Below are positions 33,130 to 43,857 of a stretch of 64,000 nt of DNA, piece by piece. Positions within the stretch are counted from its first letter, which is position 1; each line of letters starts with the position of its first letter. Origin of the DNA: Tricholoma matsutake. Taxonomy: Eukaryota > Basidiomycota > Agaricomycetes > Agaricales > Tricholomataceae. Location: contig AP026538.1 of NCBI GenBank assembly GCA_026075535.2, positions 3,348,001 through 3,412,000 of the forward strand, given 5' to 3'. Under the pieces are notes generated by a model. That model did not search any database and had not been told where the DNA came from. It was given only the letters and a program-made list of their open reading frames with translations. The translations under genes were made by a program, and so were the position numbers.

Positions 33130-34300
33130 CAAGCTATTGCTTGCTGTCTAGCTCACAGGGGCTGCAGGGGAGATGGGGACAGAGGCAGGGGTGCACCAGT
33201 CAAAGAACGACCACAGGTACTGCCAGCAAAAGAAATGACACCCCCTTGCATAGAGGGCAAGGGGCAAGGGGTGGCCATTTGTTTCCATCATCATCGTCCC
33301 TATTCTCCCCATCATTGTCATTGTCATTCTCATCCCCCTCATCATTCTCTTCCCCCTCATCATTGTCATCCCCCTCATTGTTCTCATCCTCCTCATCATT
33401 CTCTTCCTCCTTGTCATTCTCTTCCTCCTTGTCATTTTCTTCCTCCTTGTCATTCTCTTCCCCTCCTCATCCCCTCATCATTTCTGTGCCCTTGTCGCCT
33501 TTGTCATTCTTGTTACCACTTCCTGTTGTATCCACATCATTGTTACTGTCATCAGCCCTGGCTCTCATGTCATTGTTCAGTAATCTCCTGGTCACCTTCC
33601 CCTCACTGTTGCATTGTGCCATGCACCCCGCAAGCAGTTGCTCACGACGGTGGTTCAGGGTGTTGCAGTTGGCAGGTGGAGGTGTGGGTGTATTTGTTGG
33701 GGTGGTCATATCATTGTGAGATAAAACCTGTAAATAATAAGAATAGAAGTAACTTTAATGAAGAAAACAAGAAAGGAACAGAAAGAGAAAATACCTGTGG
33801 CCCAAATGACACATATCTATGTGTCATTTGGGCCTGTGCCTCATCCTCGTATCTCATCCTGTCCTATCCCCATGTGCTGTTCATTCATTTGGCATGGTGT
33901 GCCCCCAAACAATGTGTATCTACATGGCCTGTGCCTCATCCTCTTCCTCCTATCCCATCTCATTGCTCCCCATTTCCACCCCATGAGCAGTTGCTCACAG
34001 CAGCAGTTGGGGGTTCTGTGGTGCTGTGGTAAGGGTGGTGGTGGCTGTCATCATCATCATCATTGTGGTAGTCACGTTGTTGTAAGTTAAAACCTGCAAA
34101 CAATGAAAATGAAGTTAGATAAATAAAGGAAAACAAAAGAGCAACTTACCTGGGGCCCAAACGATGATAAAAGTCATTTGGGCCCATTTCATGTGCTTCA
34201 TGTCACTGGAGTAGGACCTAAAAAACTGTTAGTTGTGAAAAAAGAAAGTAAAAATACTTATAAATGATGATTTCATTGTCATTTCTCGTGATGATCAATA
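33130..34300 (-). repeat. Tandem intron-bearing hairpin units, copy C
   Basis: On the minus strand, two hairpins of GGCCCAAA(T)GAC/GTCATTTGGGCC type (about 33800-33830 and 34153-34183) are each followed by GT-AG segments at 33794-33728 (67 nt) and 34149-34094 (56 nt). A third splice-like junction lies near 34220. Downstream exons start GTTTTATCTCACAATG and GTTTTAACTTACAACAAC. Each exon contains a TGAGCAACTGCTCA-type palindrome. Units are arranged in tandem like exons of one transcript. Confidence 0.6.
33285..33490 (+). repeat. Pyrimidine-rich minisatellite
   Basis: About eleven imperfect copies of an 18-bp unit such as CTCCTTGTCATTCTCTTC lie here. The long Ser/Leu- or His/Pro-rich frames across it (33141-34032) are artefacts of the repeat. 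Confidence 0.85.
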
Positions 34301-35645
34301 TCTGGCATCTTCCACAGCCAGTGACTCAAATAACCATGGATACCTGTGACACTGCCAAAACAGGTATGGTATGTCACAGGTCCAGCATTTTGGCAACCAT
34401 TGATGATACTCAACCCAGGAAAACCACCAAAACAGCCAATGAGGCAACTGATGATATTTGCAACGAGTCAGAGGAAGGGTGCAAGTCGTTCCAAATGTTT
34501 GTGGTCCAACCGATGGGAAGATAACTAGTTGGTACTAGTTGTGAAGGTAGTGCTATAGGAACTGAAGGTGTTTGGCATGGTCTGATCAAGGATGATCGAC
34601 GAGATCAATGGCGAATGATGTTGATCATCAATGGTTGATGTGTGAATTCTGAGGACCTTTCAATAGGTCGATAGTATACAAAGACTATAGCTGATGGCTA
34701 GGAAGTGTTGGAATGGTTGCTAGTGCTGATGATCAGAGGATCGTTGGAAGATTGAGGATGACAATGGTTGCAGAGGTTTCTTGTTGATCGAGAAAACTCA
34801 TAAAAGTTTAGATTGTTTTAGAGGATGGATCTGATTCTTAGAACTTAATATGAGACAATCGGTGAAGACAATTTCTTGTTGTTTCCCAGTAGATACTACA
34901 GAGTTTTATATGTTTTAAAAGAAACTTCCTAAAATGGTATAAGAAACATGTGTAGAACATGAGGCAAAAGATATGAGTTAAGGCACAAGGCCAAAAAGAG
35001 GGACTGGAATCTGAACAAGAAAGAGATATATCATATGATGAAGGAGTAATAAAGGGAAAGAACTAAAAGAGACTGTCCTTTGTGTATAAACCACGCTAAG
35101 TCTCACAATAATCCATCCAGCAGGTTCTGTACATGATAGGGAGTTGGAACAAGGCTGACCTACTATCAGCAGGTTTGAGCATGAGTTGGAATACTTCCTG
35201 GCATATGGTCTTCCACATTATAGCTAACAAATGTGGTGCCCAATGTTGCTCATAGTCTCTCAATATTGATTGATGATGCTCAACAATGGTTGATTATGTT
35301 CAATCGTGGTCATGGCTGTTTGAAGTTTGATCAGGGATGTTCGATGGTCATTTAGAGGGATCTGAGGGGCTTTTGAGGTAGTCCTAAGGTTGTGCGATGT
35401 GGTTTCTTGGTACAATCAATGTCGCTGGTGATCTTTTGATGTGGTCGATATGATATCGCGATTGATAGACTGAGTCATGCTGCATCTGGGACCTTGTAGG
35501 AGTTAGCTGATGTGATTAGAATATGGTTGAAGTGGTGAATCGGCCTTTGAGCCAAGGAGACAACCTATCACCATACCCATACCGTCAAACCTGTGGGCTG
35601 TTTACCGTGGGTTTACCCATACCCATGCTACACCCTATGACAAAG

Positions 35646-36925
35646 AAGCAAAGAATGCAGCACAAGGCAACTCAAGTGATGCTAAGTCTCTCCCCAGATT
35701 CCTCCATAAACACTTACCCCTAAGTATTTTTTTTTTTTTGTCATTTTTCTTACCTCAGGGATCACCCTACAATGGTCCTTACTTACTAAGAGTATCTACG
35801 ATAAAGGCCCCTTTTGCCTGCCCTCGCTCCAGTCCCAGCCCCTCAGATGGCATGCCCATGGCAATCACTCCCCCTGAGGTCCGGTCCTACAGGCCGTTCA
35901 GGACTGTGAGCCTTCCTTCGACCTCTCCTGCATTTTGTCGTCGCTTGATTGCCTGTTGTGTGCATGTTATAAGACTATTATGTGCCTGGCCATCTAGTGG
36001 CAGGTGCAGTGTGGATGGTGTGTTCATGTGTGTTCACTATGTGTTGTCACCTCTAGTCATAGTGTGCTTTGTGTGCTCTCTATGGTCCTCTGTGACTCAG
36101 GTGTGGTTAGGTTTGTTCGAGACCCATTGTCGTTCTTTCTCCACTTGTTGCTTCGTTCCCTGTATAATTTGAAAGGTAGCGAATATCCTCTAAGTGATTG
36201 AGTGTTCACCTTTGCGAGTTGATAGACATCCCGTCTTAGTCACGTAGTTCAGTAGCACTACTATCCCTTTTTCTGTGCTCATTAGTGCTGCGAGACTTCT
36301 GGAGTCTCTTCTCATTAGTCGATCCAGCTCTTGTCGCTCTGTATTGTATGCTGCACATTCAAAAAGGTAGTGTGTGATGGTCTCCTTTGTCGATAAGTTG
36401 TCATTTTGGCATGCTGTGCAATCACTTGACTCCGCTTTCTGTATCCAATGTAGATAGAAGTTTAGAGGTATGTGTCCCGACCCCTAAGTATATCAGTGCT
36501 CAGACAAGACCATCTAAATAAGTTGAAATACTGGGAGAGAAGATGGAAGGAGTACCCCAGAGCAAAACACCTTAAGTCTATTGATAACTCGGCTCCCTCT
36601 AAAAAGTATATTAGACTCATCTCCAGACTCGACTGCAGGCAGGCCTCTATCCTCTTCCAGCTTCACACAGGTCACATAGGCCTAAATCATCACCTATTCC
36701 ACATCCACAAATCAGAAACCCCAGTCTGCTCCAATTGCCAAGGTTTAGTAGTAGAAATGGTCAAGCATTATATATTAGAGTGTCCACAATATCAGCAAGA
36801 GTGACATACACTCAAAAGGAAACTATGTTGTAATGCAGACTCCCTCCCCTTCCTTTTAAATAACCCAACTGCAGTGTTACCCTTACTGAAATTCATTCAT
36901 GCCACAGGTCACTTCAAATCTCTTT
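35646..36925 (+). pseudogene. LINE ORF2 C-terminal fragment, interrupted
   Basis: After removing the insertion 35728-36479, the plus frame reads through RNase H-distal sequence (LNKLKYWERRWKEYP, LHTGHIGLNHHLFHI) to a CX2C...HX4C finger (CSNC, later HYILECPQY) and a tail ending near 36910. This is the usual C-terminus of Tad-like basidiomycete LINEs. The fragment is 5'-truncated, with the hAT element on its left, and has a TGA at about 36802. Confidence 0.75.
35728..36479 (-). mobile_element. 5'-truncated LINE insertion with 12-bp TSD
   Basis: The insertion is flanked by ACCCCTAAGTAT at 35716-35727 and 36480-36491. It has a poly(T) run at its left end (35727-35739), the poly(A) tail of a minus-strand retroposon. 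The minus frame at the right end encodes a LINE C-terminus (GHIPLNFYLHWIQKAE, CTACQN, HYLFECAAY). It keeps more CpG than the older LINE it entered. Truncation, a tail and a 12-bp duplication are the marks of target-primed reverse transcription. Confidence 0.88.
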
Positions 36926-39089
36926 CTTTTTTTTTTTTTTGGTGTAGCTTTGCCTGCTAAGGCAGCATGGAAAATAATGCCAAAGGCATCCTCCTCCATA
37001 TCTGCTGACTGCAACAGGGAATCATCTAAATCCAATTGAGCCACCACCAAGGAAATGCCTTACACACTGAGTGTGGGACTCGAGGTCCCCGACCTGCACA
37101 GCTAACTTCACCCTCATACTTACCCTACTCACCCTACTCCAAGCTGTGGGACTAGGTCCATACCCACTAAAACCCCAGCCACTCCCATCCAGTCATCTGG
37201 GAGTTTATCTTCTTCATGCAGAGTTCCTTTCCAAGTTTCTAGCATGAGATCTTTAGACATAGCCTTATTTTCAAACTTAGGGCTTGTCATCAGACAATCC
37301 AATTCAAGTCTGTCATTTATTGTCTTGTGCCATCAATTGTGAACCTCTTGGCTAGAGAATGGTTGATTCTCAAGCTTTCAGACTCCTGCACACCTCAATT
37401 TCCAGATGAGATAAGCAGATTCAATCATCAAGATTTGGTACAGCCATGTATCACTAATAAGCCTGTACCTCCCTCATCCTTGAAGACAGCTAGGGGGGAT
37501 CCTAGGACTGTACCCATTGAGGGCTCAAACCAGTCTCCTCTCTTGCATTCCCACAAGCTTCTGGCCTCCTCCCAGATTTTCTTTTGGCCTGGAGTTTCGC
37601 AGTCAGTGAGGATATTCCATGGTCTCCAACTGACCATTGTGTTTGCTGAATACCCATGCCTGGAATTCTTGGTTATAATTTGAATGCAACCAGTTGGAGC
37701 CCATCATGTACGCATCATGTGTGGACATCCACAACCAATATTGGGACTGTTGTGAGAAGTCTTGGTTTTGGATGGCTCTCCAGAAGCTCGTGTCAGTAGG
37801 GCAGATTTCAAATGAACTCTTCATCTTGTCCTTGATCAGCTTGAGATTCACAGCGGTATGTGAGCATGGCACTCTGTCCTTGAGCTTTGATAATTTCTTT
37901 GCCTGGATAGCCTTGTATGTGAGGGACTGGGACACTTTTGCTAACTTAGCACTGGTCACCTTCAGTGTTGGAGTAATATTCATTTTTGGGTTGTCTGGAG
38001 GGAGTAAATGGGTGGAGAGCTTGGCCAGCATATCAGCTCCTTCATTTCTGGTGTGTCCTGCATGCCCTTTAATCCACTTCATTTTCATTGATGCTTTATG
38101 CTTTCTTAGCTGGGCAACAGTTGTTTGTATAAGATCAGCATTTGCAATACTGATATAGCCCTCATCCTCATTCCTTTTCAGGTGTTGAGTGACTTGGTTC
38201 AGCGTGTATTCAATATTGTGAGTCTGTTTCAATGCTAAGCCCCATGTTAAATGGTGTGTCCTCAGCCACAATCTTGAGCACAAAAAGTTCAGCTGTTTGG
38301 TTTGATTGGAGCAGCTCAACTGGCAATTTGGTGCAGCTATTCAAGGGGTGTGCTCTTTCACAGAAGACTCCTGTGCCTGTGACTGCATCTTCTTCTCCAT
38401 TTTTTGTGCAAGATCCATCAGTTGTAACCACAACTGAGTGTTCTGGGGCAGGATCAAAAGTCATCTTGGGCAGTTCATTTAAAGCTTTGCTACTGGTGAA
38501 GATGCAGAAAATTTCAGCTATGGTTCCTTCTGTGACCATTTGCCTCTTGAATGTAGTCCACTCTTCATCTGGGCCCACTACTGGCTGCTCATCTTTGATG
38601 CCTGTGCATGGGTCCCACTTGGGAGGAAGGGTATCAAGGAGTGCCTTTACTTTGGAGAAGCAGCTGTGGGGGTTCATGCAGCTATCCTGGTGCTCAGACT
38701 CTATGCAGGCTCTACATTTGCATTCAGAGGAGGCATGATGGTTTGGTGTGTTCAACCATAGTGCAAGGTGCTCTGCATCTCCCACTGTCCACACTGCATG
38801 ATTTTCTTTGAGGCAGTTGCTAGCTGCTCCATGATTCAGGAATCAGAATCAGGAGACAAATCTTTCAGTTGGCATCACTGTGGTACCATATTGGGCATGC
38901 TTGAACAATTTCTAGAGAGTCCCTCTGGCCATAGGTCATATTTTCCAGCTATTTCTTGGAGATGCAGAAGGTCGGGGTATACTCGTGTTTTTCAGTGGGG
39001 CTGTGTGGTTTTTGCCCTGCTTGATTCCCAGGATTGCAAGAAGATATTTTTGTGGACGCGCTTGTCTACATTTTCCTCAGACTGGGGAA
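36926..39089 (-). pseudogene. RNase H-domain LINE-like gene, decayed
   Basis: Starting near 39089 on the minus strand, frames give a Cys-rich segment (CKCRACIESEHQDSC, about 38710) and then an RNase H domain. The catalytic acidic residues are visible in VVTTDGSCTKNG, QTAELFVLK, IETDSQY and NEGADMLAKL. A C-terminal finger-like region and a poly(A) tail follow, the tail seen as poly(T) at 36926-36940. A frameshift or TGA joins frames at about 38210-38320 and again near 37600. The RT part was not identified next to it. Confidence 0.7.
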
Positions 39090-39656
39090 TAGGGATCTGC
39101 ATGGGTTTTGTGTACCCATATGGGTTACGGGTATGGGTACATGTGGGTACAGGTATGGGTCACAATAGTCCTACCTGTGAGCTACAAAACACACCAAAAA
39201 TCAAGCAAAACAGTCAAGAATTGAGTGAGTTGTGATAAAAACAATCTCTTGTATTGTTCATACCCTTGCATACCCCTGTATCCTTAGTAAGGGTACAGGG
39301 GTATGCCAGGGGTATGCTTATGTAAGAATATCATTTGATTTTCTCAGCTACAAAGACTCATATTCAAGATTTTCATCAATTAAATTCAGATTTTGGGATT
39401 GTCCAACATGATAATGGCTTTCATATGTTAATAAGAGGTATTAATATGTGATATTAATAGTAAATACAATAGTTATCAACAGTTTTCAAATGAATTTTGC
39501 TCTGAATATTTTGATTTTGTGCCAAACCCTTGTACCCTTGACAAACCCTCCCATACCCTTATATGTTTCCATACCCTTACCCCTAAGGGTAGGGGTTCAG
39601 GAGTAGGGGTAAGGGTATGAGATTTGACACCCAGGGGTAACCCCTGCCTTGCCCTA
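39090..39656. mobile_element. Probable hAT-like insertion
   Basis: The ends TAGGGATCTGCATGGGTT and, inverted, TAGGGCAAGGCAGGGGTT resemble the other TAGGG-type elements. The interior has GGGTATGGGTA-like words at both ends. The flanks do not show a clean 8-bp duplication, only a shared GGGAA. It splits the LINE-like gene. Confidence 0.5.
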
Positions 39657-39835
39657 GGGAAGGGGCATGCATGGGCAGGGTGTGTGTTGGATTTATACCA
39701 CACACACAGTCAACAATGTGTTTGTCAATAGTGAGCATGTGCATGCCAACCCAGTAGCATTGCTGACAGACAGAAGCAAGGAACTCCTCGTGAAGGAGAG
39801 TGTCAGAGGAGAGGGGTCAACCAGTGAGTTGCCAG

Positions 39836-41432
39836 TAGTGTTTAAAGGTCTGGTTGCATGGACTGAAAAAATGATCACAACTGAACCCAACCCAACTGAT
39901 TGCAACTGGACCATCGGTTGTGGTTGCTCAGGTTTTGGTATCAGTTGGGTTGCCAGTTGCCTCAATTTAAAAATATTTAAAACTGCCCAAAGACCAGTTA
40001 CAATCGGTTGCAACCAGTCTTCTGACAGTGTATATACTCAGGTAAAACCATATAACTTACTATAAAAATACAACTAATATATATATACATTTAAACTATT
40101 TGTACAAGGAAAGGGATGGGGGATAAGCCCAAGGGTAAAAAGCACTCATGAAATGAGTGCTTATATACCCTGTGGCTGTGCACAGACCATTCAGTCACAC
40201 TTGTGCTCCCAAAAAAAAAAGTGGTGCCACTTTCCAAACAACTCCCATGACCACAATGACAATGCCATATCCTTTCTACCACCCACCCCTCCCTCAGGCC
40301 TCAAATGCTGCACTGATTGACTGAAAGTGGGCCCAAACAACATGCTAGTTGTCATTTGGGCCCCAGATAAGTTTTTCATTATGTTCTTTTTTACTTACTA
40401 ACCAATATTCTTCTTTTTAGATCCTTACTTTCTGACAACAATGTCACCACTGCCCCACACCTCCATGACACACCAATGGCAGCCAACACTGACACCGACA
40501 ACAATGATCATGGCAACACACCCACGTTGTTGCCACCACCCTGCCCACAAAGCTGGCCCAAACAATGCTGGTCATTGTTTGGGCCTTTGTGTATGTTTTT
40601 CTTATTAATTTCACTAATTGTTTCTTCTTATTGTTTGCCTATGACATTGCCCATGTCAAACCAAGCCCACTCTGTGCCCTGTGCCCTTTGCTGCCACTGT
40701 GAGCCTCTGCTTACACTGTTGCAACGAGCCCCATTTCTGGATGACCACAAGACCCAGATGCCACGTCACACAGCACCACTACCCTGCCTGCAAGCCACTG
40801 CTCATAGGGGGAGATGATGGTGCTGACAATTGGAACTCAGGACAACAAATGAGGCTGACGAATTCCAACACCAATGAATGCCAATGCCAGCAAATGCCAA
40901 CATGACGAATGGCAGGACAATGGACAATGGGGATGATGATGACAGGGAACAATGGTGGGGACGCCAATGTGGCATCAGGGGGTGCAACAACACAACAATG
41001 AATGGTGGTGACAATGACAATGAACATGGGGCAACCACAACAAATGTGGGACAACCACAACCACAATGATGAATATGGGGGATGCTACCCTCACCACCAA
41101 TGTGAGAGTGGGGTTGTTTTTTTAGGTTTTCTTTTTCTTTTGTCTTATTTTCTTATTTTTGCTCTCTGAATGACCTCCACCACTGCAAGCACCTGCTCAC
41201 AGGGTGTGTTGTAATTAGTTGTATTTAATATATAGTAAAATTTAAATATGTATCAAAAATTGCTGGAAAAACCAGTGGCAACTAGTTTTTCGAGGGCAAC
41301 TGAACCAACTAGGACCAGTCCTAGTTGATTCAGTTGTGGTCCTACCAATTTGGGCAATGGTTTGGACCAGTTGCAGTCCACGGTTGCCTGTTTTGGGGGA
41401 AAAACTGGACCGAACCAGACCTTAAAACACTA
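39836..41432. mobile_element. Non-autonomous hAT element (TSD GTTGCCAG)
   Basis: The ends are TAGTGTTTAAAGGTCTGGTT and, inverted, TAGTGTTTTAAGGTCTGGTT. The 8-bp duplication GTTGCCAG is perfect (39828-39835, 41433-41440). The subterminal DNA is rich in CAACTGG/CCAGTTG words. The interior carries intron-bearing unit D. The element interrupts the ORF1-like pseudogene. Confidence 0.93.
40310..41180 (+). repeat. Intron-bearing hairpin units, copy D
   Basis: The hairpin GGGCCCAAACAAC...GTCATTTGGGCCC (40329-40362) precedes an intron-like segment at 40367-40420 whose donor is mutated to AT. The acceptor TTTTTAG and branch-like ACTAAC (40397) are kept. A second hairpin (40553-40588) is followed by TGTATGTTTTT. 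Downstream exons have TGACAACAATGTCACCAC and a CAAGCCACTGCTCATAGGGG palindrome. Confidence 0.55.
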
Positions 41433-42450
41433 GTTGCCAGATGGGCGCATGGATGCCTTGAGCATTGTTCAATTCAATATAGGTGATCTCAAACAAGGTC
41501 ATTGCCTTGTAGGCATGCTCAGAGCAGGATCCAGCAACACCCAAGGCAGCTAGGCACTTATCCACGATGGCTCGGAAGCATGGGTTATGCCAGAGGAGTG
41601 CTTTGATTTTCCCTAACACATTGCACTTCGCTGCATCCCCCTCCTGGACTGCATCTCCAGAAATATTCATGATAACCCATGATTGGAGGCCAGAGTCAAA
41701 TAGAAGGACACTGAAGGTGAGTTCAGGGTGAACAGCAAATGTCTGATGCCAGACCAGGTTCCTGGGGAGCTCCTCCCAGAACCATGGTCCAGGGGTGCTC
41801 AAAGTTGTGCTTCTGGTTTGGATTGTTGCATGGAACAGCTCTACCAATGGAGATGTTGGAGAGGTCATCTCCAACACCTAGCATCTTGATGAAGGAGGAG
41901 ATATCGGATTTGCAGGTGGGGGTGCTCTCAGAAGTACTTGTTCCTGGCACCAAAGACTACAGCTGCAAGGTAGGTGTCAGGGGCTGCCTGCTGGATCTGC
42001 TCCACAATGACAGCATCAAGGTTTGCAACAAGCAGCTTGTACAGGATTACAATATGGGGGAAAACCACACATGTGAAAGGGGTGGCCTTGTCAGCCAGAA
42101 CATGATGCTCAGGGCCTTGTTGAGATTGTTGGATGGAGGGGTTTAGATTCCTGTCAGAGGGGAAGTCCATCATGTTATAAGGATCAGGGAAGACAAAGGG
42201 TAGCAGCATCCTGAAAGTGAAGAGTGGCAGTTGTTGGGGAGGGGTCTCAGTCTCAGCAGAGTGTTGAAACTGTTGTTTGTCATTCTCTCAATCTTGCTGC
42301 CAGGACTTCTCATGAGATGAGCAATCCTTTGTGAGGAAGACTGTACACACTGCATTCTCCAATTCAAGGGTAACTTCCTCTCCAATATCAGTGCAATGCC
42401 TCTTCAGGTGGGTGGCTTCTTCCATAGAGGCAGAGTTGGAAGGCTCAGTG

Positions 42451-43689
42451 GGAGTTGATGAAGACAGCTTGGCTCAAGGTGGTTTGGGAAGAGGGGGTGG
42501 AGGTGGAAAGGAAGAGAAAATGAAATTGATAAAGTCCCATTTCTTTGTCCTTTCATCTTCATCTGCTAAAGACCACATGCAGACACAAAGGATGGTAGCA
42601 TGAGGTGGGTGTGGTCTGTGAGGATTTGTAGACTGTGTATCTTGAGTTCTACACAGGTTTGCATTGACAGCATATACAACTTGTATACAATGATGGTTGG
42701 AAGAGTCTACTGAGATATGAGAGTGACTGGTAGCTTGAACATGGTAAACAGTAGCCCAAGTTTGAGCTTTCTCAGTTGGATTGTCTCAAGTACTTCTGAG
42801 GTGGGTATACTCACAAGGTGCCAGAACCCCTTGTTTAGGAGGAAAGGAAATTTGTGTAATTTTAATGTGTTAGGCCCAGGCATAAAGCTCGCAGGCATTG
42901 CTGACTGCAATGAAGGTGCCACTTGAGTAGTCCCTTCTGAGCTCAATGACTATGAGCTGGTTTAACCCCACCCAACAACAGGTAGGGGTGTCTGTTAGCT
43001 TCCCCAACTAACAGGTACTAGTCCCTTGAGCTATGGAGAGGACAGATGCTGGATCCCATCTGACATGATGGTGGTCCTTGTTCAAGGGCAAATCTCACTT
43101 TGGGAAAGATCCTGAAGACAGAATCAGCACCAATGCCTGACAAAATGCCAAAATTTGCTGCAAAGCTAATGAGCTCAACTCATTCATCAACAATGTGGCC
43201 AAGCAGGCCTGCAACTGTTAATGCCACCCACCCTCAACACCCAGGTGCTCACCTCCACCTAAGATCTTTCCACTGATGCTCTGCTGCCAGCTGTGACACA
43301 GGCTAATCATCAGCTCTATCCTTCCCCCTCAACTCAGCAGTGGTCCTCCCTTGGAATTCAATACTTTAACCACCCAACTCGCCCTCCCATCTTTTGGGTC
43401 TTGTAGCAACTCCACCCATTGCCTTTACAATCCAGCTTCATTTCTCATTAGGATAGTAGTGGGGAGCATAACTGGTTGGGATAACCAGGCCCTTCAAGCT
43501 GCCACAATTGAGTGGTGGGGAGAAGGTTTAAGGGACTTGCATGGCTCTTGTAGCCATGTCGGGTTTGATTAGTGCCTAGTTACTTTAGCCATACCCCCCT
43601 CCTCTTCCCCCTATCACCTAGATGTGTAACTTAGGGACTGTCCCTCTAGCACAATAAACCTGATAAGAATAAAATAAAAAATAAAAAAT
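42451..43689. other. Unassigned stretch ending in an A-rich tail
   Basis: No protein family was recognised. At 43651-43688 the words CAATAAACCTGATAAG and AATAAAATAAAAAATAAAAAA look like the 3' end of a plus-strand retroposon. If so, 43000-43650 would be its 3' untranslated part. Confidence 0.35.
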
Positions 43690-43857
43690 CTCCCCCCCAA
43701 GTCAAGATATCATCTTGGAGTGACAGTCCAATAATAGTCCAATAACAGTCTGATCAGACTCCTAGGACTTTCCTTGTTGTCCAATCGGACTATGGTCAGT
43801 TGGAGTCCAGTTGGAGTCCAGTTGAAATAGTTGGGTGAGTGCAAAGTTCTGAATTAA
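43690..43857 (+). repeat. tRNA-headed repeat family, headless copy 4
   Basis: It matches the inverse of 21261-21405 closely, including TCAAGATATCATCTTGGAGT and the ending GGGTGAGTGCAAAGTTCTG. The tRNA-like head is absent. Confidence 0.6.

Larger units (their letters stand above)
32931..35637. mobile_element. Non-autonomous hAT element (TSD TGACAAAG)
   Basis: The termini are TAGGGTGTAGCATGGGT and its inverted copy near 35620-35637. The 8-bp duplication TGACAAAG lies at 32923-32930 and 35638-35645; one extra T sits at the left junction. The 2.7-kb interior holds tandem intron-bearing units (33130-34300) and about 1.2 kb of unassigned DNA with GATCGA/GATGTT words (34550-35480). No transposase was found. 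Confidence 0.85.
39657..42450 (-). pseudogene. Gag-like (ORF1) part of the LINE-like element, split
   Basis: Frames 42209-41928, 41877-41433 and, beyond the hAT insertion, 39827-39657 can be chained on the minus strand. They end in a Cys/His cluster (CQQCYWVGMHML, CVCG). The protein resembles the nucleic-acid-binding first ORF of agaricomycete LINE-type elements. I recognise this only loosely. It lies directly upstream of the RNase H gene on the same strand, which supports one element. Confidence 0.45.

Noticed and set aside
33141..34032. 192- and 265-aa Ser/Leu and His/Pro-rich frames
   Set aside because: They cross an 18-bp minisatellite and intron-like segments; all three frames are open for compositional reasons.
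39082..39664. Clean 8-bp duplication around 39090-39656
   Set aside because: The flanks CTGGGGAA and GGGAAGGG do not match, so the element is kept only as probable.
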